A DNA stretch of 5,343 bases. It comes from Candidatus Binatota bacterium (GTDB lineage Bacteria > Desulfobacterota > Binatia > Bin18). The position numbers and the translations under genes are program-made. Where the stretch lies: the NCBI GenBank assembly GCA_011523315.1, contig WTHE01000544.1, positions 1 to 5,343 of the forward strand, given 5' to 3'. Shown in pieces: positions 1 to 4,544 of the stretch (position 1 is its first letter; each line of letters starts with the position of its first letter). Below the pieces are notes generated by a model. The model did not search any database, was not told the origin of the DNA, and saw only the letters and a program-made list of their open reading frames with translations.

Positions 1-26
1 GGCGGCTGAGAACCGCAGCCCGTCCG

Positions 27-1133
27 TCACAGGCGGGCCGCCGCCTCGCGGTGAATCCGCAGCAGCTCAGGAATCGTCTCGGGCGGGCGGCGGCCAAAGC
101 CACACTCGGTGGCAAGGCCGAAGCCACGGGCGTGCCGCTGAGCCGTTGCCAAGCGCCGCAGCGTGCCCTCGACGCCATCCGTGTGATGGACGAGCCCCAG
201 GAACAGCTTGGTGGTCCTGATCGACAAATCGGCCAGCGGCGCAAAGTAGGCGTCATCGTGCCGGTTTCGCGGCACCGGCATATGCACGAAATCAACCGGC
301 CGCCGAATCGCGGCGACGCCGGCGTTGGCCATGCGGACGACGAGGCCTAAGTCTTCAGGCTCCTTGAAGTGCTTATGCCCCAGGTCGCCATAACACAGGT
401 GCAGCCCGAGCAGGGCGTCTTCGTGAATATGCGGACTCAGATCCACCAGCGCCTGGCCATAGCGGTCAAACGGGTCGCCCGGTGCATCCCACGGCAGGCC
501 CATCAGGGGATCGTGGTCGTTGGCCTCGATACAGGCCACCTCAGCCGCAATATCCCACTGGACGGCAAGGTCGCCGGGAGGAATCTCCTGGCTGAGCTGG
601 GCGAGTTCACGTCGCATGGCGTCCTGGTAAGCATCCCACATTGGCTGAAACGATTCGGGGGAATGGCCGATAAAGAGGCGGGTGCCGCTTTCGGTCAAGG
701 GTAGGGACACCTGAAAGCGGACGCCGTGGGGAATCACGCCCCGGTCGCGCAGCGAACAGAACGTCTGGTAGGATTGCCGGGCTTCGTCCGCATAGCCGAG
801 TGTCTCAAAACGCAGCGGCGCTTCCGGCGCTTTGACCTTGAACTGCCAGTGATCCTGAAAGCCCCGAGGAACCCAATCCATATCCGCTGTCCGCCATTCG
901 CCGGGTGCGTTGGGATCGACCGGCAACGGCCGGGCTACCGTTTCCAGCTGCTCGCAGGTGGCGTAGGTTTTGGCGGCCAGGAAGTTGATCCAGACTCTCC
1001 GAAAGCCGGTTTCGCCGTCGGGCAGGGCTCCCAGCAGACTGCCCAAGCCCTCAGCGCAGCTGGACATGGTGTCGTGCGCAGCGTTGCCCGGCACACTGCC
1101 GACGAGTAAGACAGACCCATTGAATCGAGACAT
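27..1133 (-). CDS. UROD/MetE-like TIM-barrel protein, probable zinc-dependent methyl/alkyl transferase
   Basis: This 368-residue protein resembles the C-terminal catalytic barrel of cobalamin-independent methionine synthase (MetE) and its short bacterial relatives. Seen directly: a first strand ending in VGSVPG (11-16), a LPDGETG motif (37-43), VQWDIAAE (191-198) in the place of the MetE QIDEPAL motif, HLCYGD (245-250) matching the zinc-binding His-X-Cys, and ATECGFGRRPPE (341-352) matching the last zinc-binding Cys. H245, C247 and C344 are therefore likely zinc ligands. The Glu ligand of MetE has no obvious match; a Pro (286) with H284 nearby sits on the corresponding strand. The protein is about half the length of MetE and has no N-terminal barrel, so it is unlikely to be a housekeeping methionine synthase. 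The start is the ATG with AGGAGG ten bases upstream. It lies 80 nt downstream of an ABM-domain gene on the same strand. The acceptor and donor cannot be read from the sequence. Confidence 0.85.
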   Translation of the reverse strand: MSRFNGSVLLVGSVPGNAAHDTMSSCAEGLGSLLGALPDGETGFRRVWINFLAAKTYATCEQLETVARPLPVDPNAPGEWRTADMDWVPRGFQDHWQFKVKAPEAPLRFETLGYADEARQSYQTFCSLRDRGVIPHGVRFQVSLPLTESGTRLFIGHSPESFQPMWDAYQDAMRRELAQLSQEIPPGDLAVQWDIAAEVACIEANDHDPLMGLPWDAPGDPFDRYGQALVDLSPHIHEDALLGLHLCYGDLGHKHFKEPEDLGLVVRMANAGVAAIRRPVDFVHMPVPRNRHDDAYFAPLADLSIRTTKLFLGLVHHTDGVEGTLRRLATAQRHARGFGLATECGFGRRPPETIPELLRIHREAAARL

Positions 1134-1143
1134 CGCGGTTTCC

Positions 1144-1149
1144 CCTCCT
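1144..1149 (-). promoter_or_regulatory. Shine-Dalgarno site of the MetE-like gene (proximal of two)
   Basis: On the minus strand the sequence reads AGGAGGGG, ten bases before the ATG at 1133. It follows directly after a run of nine A residues (1157-1149, sharing its first A). A second AGGAGG lies 23 bases further upstream with its own ATG. The proximal site supports the 368-residue start. Confidence 0.7.
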
Positions 1150-1166
1150 TTTTTTTTCCATACGGT

Positions 1167-1172
1167 CCTCCT
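1167..1172 (-). promoter_or_regulatory. Second, upstream Shine-Dalgarno site with its own ATG
   Basis: The minus strand reads AAAAGGAGG, five bases, then ATG (1161-1159), followed by GAA and the rest of an A9 tract. Translation from this ATG runs in a different frame from the MetE-like gene and ends after 36 codons at 1051. With one A fewer (or two more) in the tract it would enter the MetE-like frame and add nine residues at the N terminus. The strength of the site is seen; its use is not known. Confidence 0.4.
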
Positions 1173-1213
1173 TTTGGGTCTCCGACACTATCGCAGGTGA
1201 GCTGCGGTATTAT

Positions 1214-1558
1214 TTAAGCGGCTCCTGGATCATTGCCTCGAATTCCGCCAGCTTCTGAGGCGGGAAACGAGTACTCCCGTCCGACTTCACAGACCTGGAC
1301 ATGGTAGGACGAGAAGAACTCTTGCCTGCCCCTCTCCTGGGCACGTCGGTGTTCAGGATGCTCCCGCCAGGCTTTGGCCGCCGCCAAGGTCTGAAATTCG
1401 GCAACAGAGACGCCCTCGCCGTCGCTGGCGAGAAAGTCCTTGACGGACAGAAAGCCCGGTATGGTCTGCACCAGAGTCCGCATCTCCTGCGTGAGTTGCC
1501 CCAAAGCAGCCTGGTCCGCTCCCGCCCGGAGTCGGGTACGAAATATGACAATGACCAT
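1214..1558 (-). CDS. ABM-domain protein (antibiotic biosynthesis monooxygenase family), HPEH type
   Basis: A 114-residue single-domain protein of the dimeric alpha/beta-barrel ABM fold. Members are cofactor-free or quinol monooxygenases, or heme-binding relatives, and are cytoplasmic dimers. Seen here: a first beta strand (2-8), helix about 15-31, the turn IPGFLS (33-38), SDGEGVSVAEF (45-55), the helix WREHPEHRRAQ (64-74) and a last strand HVQVCEV (86-92). The HPEH helix with the following GR..F..Y pattern marks a recognisable ABM subfamily different from that of the neighbouring ABM gene. Residues 98-114 form a tail beyond the usual barrel. The start ATG has AGGGAGGG four bases upstream. It sits between the other ABM gene (119 nt upstream) and the MetE-like gene (80 nt downstream), all in the same direction, and is probably co-transcribed. 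The substrate is unknown; no signal peptide or membrane segment is visible. Confidence 0.85.
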   Translation of the reverse strand: MVIVIFRTRLRAGADQAALGQLTQEMRTLVQTIPGFLSVKDFLASDGEGVSVAEFQTLAAAKAWREHPEHRRAQERGRQEFFSSYHVQVCEVGREYSFPASEAGGIRGNDPGAA

Positions 1559-1606
1559 AGTCCCTCCCTGGATAGCTGTCCGTTACGAGCCGGAGCGTGC
1601 GGCTGT

Positions 1607-1637
1607 CAGGCCGTTCGGTTCGGCAGGTTACGGCCTG
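1607..1637. repeat. Inverted repeat in the spacer between the two ABM genes
   Basis: CAGGCCGT (1607-1614) and ACGGCCTG (1630-1637) are perfect reverse complements separated by 15 bases. In a minus-strand transcript this gives an 8-bp GC-rich hairpin between the two ABM genes. There is no T-run after it on either strand, so it is not a typical intrinsic terminator. It could act as an RNA processing or stability element, or as a binding site; it could also be chance in GC-rich DNA. Confidence 0.4.
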
Positions 1638-1677
1638 GCGCCAAACCGCGTCCGCCGATGCCGACCTGAATGGTCTC

Positions 1678-2007
1678 CTACCCCTCGGAACAATCTGTGA
1701 CGTGATAGACCTCGTAGTCATGGCCATCCGGTTTCGCATACTGAAAGGGGTTTTTTGCGTAGGCCCTGACTGCCGGGCTTTCAAACGCGGCTTGCCAGGC
1801 CGCCTTGCTTTCCCACTGGGCGTAATTGACGATCCTGGTGCCATCGGTGCTTTTGTGCAGCGTGGCAGACAGAAATCCGGGCTGATGCTTCACGACGGAT
1901 TCAACAAATTCCACAATCGCATCGATTTGTTCTTGTTGGTGTGCCGGCTCTATCTCAAAATGGACGATCATCGTATAGACGTTGGCGTCTTGTGTAATAG
2001 TAATCAC
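1678..2007 (-). CDS. ABM-domain protein (antibiotic biosynthesis monooxygenase family), NYAQW type
   Basis: A 109-residue ABM-fold protein starting with GTG. Seen: first strand NVYTMIVHFEIEP (9-21), a helix about 23-40, the HQPGFLSATLHKS strand region (41-53), the DGTRIVNYAQW motif (55-65), a second helix (68-83) and a last strand HDYEVYHV (96-103). HQPGF and NYAQW are typical of the ABM subfamily found beside polyketide and aromatic-degradation genes, where members oxidise phenolic or quinol substrates without a cofactor, or have no proven activity. The GTG at 2007 is chosen because an in-frame TAG lies just upstream (2028-2026), the N terminus starts in family style, and GGAG sits eight bases before. 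That GGAG is in a 5-bp hairpin. It is the first gene of the minus-strand group, opposite the luciferase-like monooxygenase across the divergent region. Its substrate cannot be named. Confidence 0.88.
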   Translation of the reverse strand: MITITQDANVYTMIVHFEIEPAHQQEQIDAIVEFVESVVKHQPGFLSATLHKSTDGTRIVNYAQWESKAAWQAAFESPAVRAYAKNPFQYAKPDGHDYEVYHVTDCSEG

Positions 2008-2020
2008 TGGAGTGTCTCCA
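2008..2020 (-). promoter_or_regulatory. Hairpin covering the Shine-Dalgarno of the first ABM gene
   Basis: On the minus strand TGGAG-ACA-CTCCA directly precedes the GTG start at 2007. The left arm contains the GGAG that serves as ribosome binding site, so the RNA could fold it into a 5-bp, 3-nt-loop hairpin and lower initiation. The palindrome is seen directly; an effect on translation is inference, and the stem is short. Confidence 0.4.
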
Positions 2021-2066
2021 TCAGACTAATTGGGCACGCGATCTTCACCGCCGCGAACCCTCCCGC

Positions 2067-2094
2067 AGCCTAAAGGGTGGTATGCGCTTGTCAA
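2067..2094 (-). promoter_or_regulatory. Candidate sigma70-type promoter for the ABM/MetE-like group
   Basis: The minus strand has a perfect TTGACA at 2094-2089, then 16 bases, then TAGGCT (2072-2067), a 3-of-6 match to TATAAT. Transcription would start about 50 bases before the GTG at 2007. The -35 box is strong and the -10 weak, which would suit an activated promoter. Position and orientation fit; there is no further support. Confidence 0.3.
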
Positions 2095-2122
2095 GCGGGA
2101 TGCGAGCGAGCAGGTGCGGGAG

Positions 2123-2143
2123 ACGCTCGGTGTACGCTCGTGT
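2123..2143. repeat. Tandem direct repeat, possible operator
   Basis: ACGCTCGGTGT (2123-2133) is followed at once by ACGCTCGTGT (2134-2143), differing by one inserted G. A CGAGCG at 2103-2108 is the reverse complement of the CGCTCG in both copies. The repeats lie between the two candidate divergent promoters, where an activator or repressor would be expected to bind. Confidence 0.35.
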
Positions 2144-2159
2144 CCGGCGTGCCCTCCTC

Positions 2160-2188
2160 TTGCGATGCGCTATCCGATGGTGCATATT
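2160..2188 (+). promoter_or_regulatory. Candidate promoter for the monooxygenase-hydrolase-SDR group
   Basis: TTGCGA (2160-2165, 4 of 6 to TTGACA), 17 bases, then CATATT (2183-2188, 4 of 6 to TATAAT). It would give a leader of about 135 nt before the ATG at 2330, containing two hairpins. This is a weak match found by eye only. Confidence 0.22.
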
Positions 2189-2208
2189 CCTGCCTGACGA
2201 ACGGGAGA

Positions 2209-2228
2209 CCGGACTGCGTTATGTCCGG
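2209..2228 (+). repeat. Leader hairpin 1 upstream of the LLM gene
   Basis: CCGGAC (2209-2214) and GTCCGG (2223-2228) are perfect reverse complements with an 8-nt loop. The right arm overlaps the second copy of the TGTCCGGCGT direct repeat. No T-run follows. It may be RNA structure or a protein site. Confidence 0.35.
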
Positions 2229-2234
2229 CGTTGT

Positions 2235-2271
2235 GGCCCGCATGACCGGATCAATATCATCATGCTGGGCC
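2235..2271 (+). repeat. Leader hairpin 2 upstream of the LLM gene
   Basis: GGCCCGCATGA (2235-2245) pairs with TCATGC-T-GGGCC (2260-2271) through 11 base pairs with a single bulged T and a 14-nt loop. It lies 58 bases before the ATG at 2330 and leaves the ribosome binding site free. No T-run follows, so it is not a standard terminator. Confidence 0.45.
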
Positions 2272-2329
2272 GGCCTGACTATTCGGCGCGCGCTCGGCGT
2301 GTCTGAGGCAATGGACGAGAGGAATAGCG

Positions 2330-3652
2330 ATGAAGACGATTTGGTTTCACATGCAAGGCTACCGGGATCTGCCGGATGACTTCCGTGATCGGTATGAGAG
2401 TATCTGGGTGACCCCGCCGACTGACGAACTGTGCGATCCGGAAACGGTCGGCAAGTATCTGAACTGGAACCTGGACGAATTGGAGCTGGCCGACGATCTC
2501 GGCTTTGACGGGCTGGGACTGAACGAGCATCACCAGAACGCGTATGGCTTTCCCGTCTCGCCCAATCTTATTGCGGCCAATCTGGCCCGCCGCAAATCTG
2601 ATGCCGCGATTGTCATGCTGGGCAATACCCTGCCGCTCTACAATCCGCCTCTCCGGGTGGCCGAAGAGATGGCGTTGCTCGACTGTCTGAGTGGCGGACG
2701 CCTGGTCGCTGGCTGGCCGGTTGGCTCGGCCATGGACACCGCCGGCTGCTATGGCATCACGCCGACCGAGGTACGGCCACGCTACTATGAAGCCCACGAT
2801 CTCATCAAACAGGCCTGGACCAAGCCTGGCCCGTTTCCGTTTAACGGCAAGTTTACCAAGCTGCGCTATGTCAACCTGTGGCCGAAGCCGATTCAGAAAC
2901 CCCATCCGCCGATCTGGTGTGCGGGTGGCGGGTCGGTTGAGACGTGGAAGTTTGCGGCTGAGAATGATTACACCTATAGCTATCTGAGCTTTCTGGGCCA
3001 TAAGGCTGCGCAAAATATGATGAATCGGTACTGGGACACCGTGGCCGCCTCAGGGCGCGATGATAATCCGTACCGGGCCGGTTTTGCGCAGCTCGTTGTG
3101 GTCAGCGAAACCGACGCCCAAGCCGAGAAAGAGTATCTGCCGCATATCCGTAATTTCTTCGATAAGTCGCTGTATATCGCCGGTCACCAGGCCGCCGTGC
3201 CCGGCTATATGACCAAACGCAGCCTGGAATTTAATCTCAGGCGTTCGGGTGGCGCGACTCCATTTGGAGCCGTCTCGGGGAAAGACATGACCTGGCGGGA
3301 GCAGGTCGAAGAGCAGGGCATTGTCATTGGCGGCAGTCCCAAAACGGTCGCTGACCGTCTCACCGAGGCGGTCAAGAACCTCCGCGTCGGCCATTTGATG
3401 GTGATTCTCCAGATCCAGTCAATGGAGCCGGAATTGACGGCCAAGAACACGCGTCTGTTCGCCGAAGAGGTCCTGCCCCGCATTCGCGGCATCTGGGATG
3501 ATCAGGGCTATGAGGATCACTGGTGGCCACAGGGGGCAACCCGCAACGCCCAAGCCCGCAGTCCGCAGGTGAATGGCAGCAGCGCTGCCCATGGCGCGAC
3601 CCGCAGCGAGAGCGACGCTCCGCAGCTGACGGCCAAGGGAGCCCACTCGTGA
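2330..3652 (+). CDS. LLM class flavin-dependent oxidoreductase (luciferase-like monooxygenase)
   Basis: A 440-residue protein of the bacterial luciferase-like TIM-barrel family, which use reduced FMN (or F420) and oxygen to hydroxylate, desulfonate or do type II Baeyer-Villiger oxidation. Seen: LGFDGLGLNEHHQN (57-70) with the conserved EHH, the IVMLGNTLPLYNPPLRVAEE segment (94-113), DCLSGGRLVAGWPVG (118-132), PHPPIWCAGGG (191-201) and the late GGSPKTVADRL loop (334-344), which in the family contacts the flavin phosphate. The barrel appears complete by about residue 400. Residues 401-440 are a low-complexity, polar tail with GATR repeated at 402-405 and 422-425. The ATG has GAGAGGA with AGGA six bases upstream. 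It is the first gene of the plus-strand group and overlaps the hydrolase gene by four bases. No reductase gene is in the window, so reduced flavin must come from elsewhere. Substrate and flavin type are not determined. Confidence 0.93.
   Translation: MKTIWFHMQGYRDLPDDFRDRYESIWVTPPTDELCDPETVGKYLNWNLDELELADDLGFDGLGLNEHHQNAYGFPVSPNLIAANLARRKSDAAIVMLGNTLPLYNPPLRVAEEMALLDCLSGGRLVAGWPVGSAMDTAGCYGITPTEVRPRYYEAHDLIKQAWTKPGPFPFNGKFTKLRYVNLWPKPIQKPHPPIWCAGGGSVETWKFAAENDYTYSYLSFLGHKAAQNMMNRYWDTVAASGRDDNPYRAGFAQLVVVSETDAQAEKEYLPHIRNFFDKSLYIAGHQAAVPGYMTKRSLEFNLRRSGGATPFGAVSGKDMTWREQVEEQGIVIGGSPKTVADRLTEAVKNLRVGHLMVILQIQSMEPELTAKNTRLFAEEVLPRIRGIWDDQGYEDHWWPQGATRNAQARSPQVNGSSAAHGATRSESDAPQLTAKGAHS
3635..3641 (+). 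promoter_or_regulatory. Shine-Dalgarno that sets the GTG start of the hydrolase
   Basis: AAGGGAG lies inside the end of the monooxygenase gene, seven bases before the GTG at 3649. Together with the GTGA stop-start overlap it favours 3649 over the upstream in-frame GTG at 3523 and indicates translational coupling. Confidence 0.7.
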
Positions 3653-4443
3653 GCGCGCCTGCTTCACAGTCTGTCAGCCTGCCTGGTGGCTTTGCGCCGA
3701 ATACAACGCTCGTCCGGGGCGAGGGCTCACCCGTCGTTTTTCTGCACGGTCCGTTCGGCCAGGAATGGAGCGATTTTCTGAATGATGTGGCCGCCCGGCA
3801 CACCGTCTTTGCCCCGGCGCATCCGGGCGCTGTCGAGCCCAACGATTTACACCAGCTCGATAACCTGTGGGACCTGATGCTGTATTACGATGACGTGTTG
3901 GCTGCGCTGGGTCTCGATCAGGTCGATCTGATAGGCCACTCCTTTGGCGGAATGGTGGCGGCAGAGCTGGCGGCGAGCTTTCCCCAGCGTGTTGGTAAAC
4001 TCGTTCTGATCGATGCCCTCGGACTGTGGCGGGACGATGCTCCGGTCAGCGACCATGTGATGGTCGCGCCGGAAACCCAGGTCGAACTCTTGTACCATGA
4101 TCCCAATACGCCTGAGGTCGCGGCCCGACTGCGTCTGCCGGAAGACCCGGATGAAAAAGTCGACGCGCTGGTCCACAGTGTGAGTGCTGTCGCCAGTACC
4201 TCGCATTTTATCTGGCCGATCCCGGAACGCGGCTTAGCCAAACGACTCCGCCGCGTCAAGGCAAAAACACTCATTGTCTGGGGCAAACAAGACCGCCTGG
4301 TGCCGGTTGTTTACGCAGACGAGTTCGCCTCGCGGATTGCAGACGCGCGGGTTCAGCTGATCGACAACGCCGGGCACGTCCCATACGTCGAGCAGCAGAC
4401 CCAGGTTTCACAGTTGGTGAACGATTTCTTGGCGACCGGCTGA
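3649..4443 (+). CDS. Alpha/beta-fold hydrolase
   Basis: A 264-residue serine hydrolase of the classical alpha/beta fold. From the GTG start, the oxyanion motif HGPFG is at 33-37, the nucleophile elbow GHSFGG at 96-101 with Ser98, the acid in WGKQDRLVP (211-219) as Asp215, and the base in NAGHVPYVEQ (240-249) as His243, so the full catalytic triad is present. A cap region is expected at about 125-200. Length and motif order fit the C-C hydrolase, esterase and lactonase group; the exact reaction cannot be fixed. There is no signal peptide, so it is cytoplasmic. GTG at 3649 overlaps the monooxygenase TGA as GTGA and has AAGGGAG seven bases upstream; the open frame continues upstream to a GTG at 3523, but that part encodes an unrelated Arg/Gln-rich stretch. 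Coupling to the monooxygenase suggests it acts on its product, for example an ester or lactone. Confidence 0.93.
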   Translation: MSAPASQSVSLPGGFAPNTTLVRGEGSPVVFLHGPFGQEWSDFLNDVAARHTVFAPAHPGAVEPNDLHQLDNLWDLMLYYDDVLAALGLDQVDLIGHSFGGMVAAELAASFPQRVGKLVLIDALGLWRDDAPVSDHVMVAPETQVELLYHDPNTPEVAARLRLPEDPDEKVDALVHSVSAVASTSHFIWPIPERGLAKRLRRVKAKTLIVWGKQDRLVPVVYADEFASRIADARVQLIDNAGHVPYVEQQTQVSQLVNDFLATG

Positions 4444-4485
4444 CGGACAGCCCCACCCACGAAACGAGGATGTGCGTTTAGTCGA

Positions 4486-4517
4486 ACTCTCAATCATCCA
4501 GAGGATGGTTCAAGAGT
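4486..4517 (+). repeat. SDR leader hairpin I
   Basis: ACTCT (4486-4490) and AATCATCC (4492-4499) pair with GGATGGTT (4503-4510) and AGAGT (4513-4517), giving 8 bp (one G-U) plus 5 bp across a small 1x2 internal loop, with the 3-nt loop AGA. It is not followed directly by a T-run, so it is a poor intrinsic terminator. Its right arm is shared with hairpin II, so the two cannot form together. Confidence 0.5.
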
Positions 4518-4532
4518 GAAATCCTTTTGAAC
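4508..4532 (+). repeat. SDR leader hairpin II, alternative to hairpin I
   Basis: GTTCAAGAG (4508-4516) pairs with CTTTTGAAC (4524-4532) through 9 bp with one G-U and a 7-nt loop. It ends exactly one base before the AGGAGG of the SDR gene, leaving that site exposed. It competes with hairpin I for bases 4508-4517. Confidence 0.45.
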
Positions 4533-4538
4533 AGGAGG
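4533..4538 (+). promoter_or_regulatory. Shine-Dalgarno that sets the ATG start of the SDR gene
   Basis: A perfect AGGAGG stands six bases before the ATG at 4545. The longer frame opening with TTG at 4527 would have to translate through this site, so 4545 is the start. Confidence 0.85.
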
Positions 4539-4544
4539 TCATAC

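Larger units (their letters stand above)
2008..2329. other. Divergent intergenic region (322 bp)
   Basis: No convincing gene is present. An Arg-rich open frame on the plus strand (2082-2306) matches no family. The region must carry the promoters for both gene groups. It holds a TTGACA-type promoter candidate on the minus strand (2094-2067), a weaker plus-strand candidate (2160-2188), a tandem 11/10-bp repeat between them (2123-2143), and two hairpins in the presumed leader of the monooxygenase gene (2209-2228 and 2235-2271). TGTCCGGCGT occurs twice as a direct repeat (2141-2150 and 2222-2231). No regulator gene lies in the window. Confidence 0.6.

Noticed and set aside
4..20. GGCTG/CAGCC hairpin just after the MetE-like gene as a terminator
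   Set aside because: Short stem with an alternative pairing and no U-tract; the window ends too soon to judge.
1051..1161. 36-codon minus-strand frame from the upstream ATG before the MetE-like gene
   Set aside because: It has a good Shine-Dalgarno but no recognisable product and overlaps the gene start; kept only as part of the A9 finding, not called as a gene.
1192..1206. CGCAG/CTGCG hairpin between the second ABM gene and the MetE-like gene as a terminator
   Set aside because: Only 5 bp, with no following T-run on the minus strand.
1353..1844. 163-residue minus-strand open frame spanning both ABM genes
   Set aside because: It runs in another frame across the ends of two well-supported ABM genes and has no recognisable domain.
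2082..2306. 74-residue plus-strand open frame in the divergent region
   Set aside because: Arg-rich translation without any recognisable motif, poor ribosome binding site spacing, and it covers the expected promoters and hairpins. It looks like a GC-rich random frame.
2279..3013. 244-residue minus-strand open frame opposite the LLM gene
   Set aside because: Fully antisense to a strongly supported gene; the translation shows no family motif and its length reflects GC bias.
3523..3648. Upstream GTG extension of the hydrolase
   Set aside because: The added 42 residues are Arg/Gln/Ser-rich and fall inside the LLM tail; the GTG at 3649 has a good Shine-Dalgarno and the GTGA overlap.
4527..4544. 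TTG start six codons upstream for the SDR
   Set aside because: The stretch contains the AGGAGG site itself, and the ATG at 4545 gives the standard SDR N terminus.
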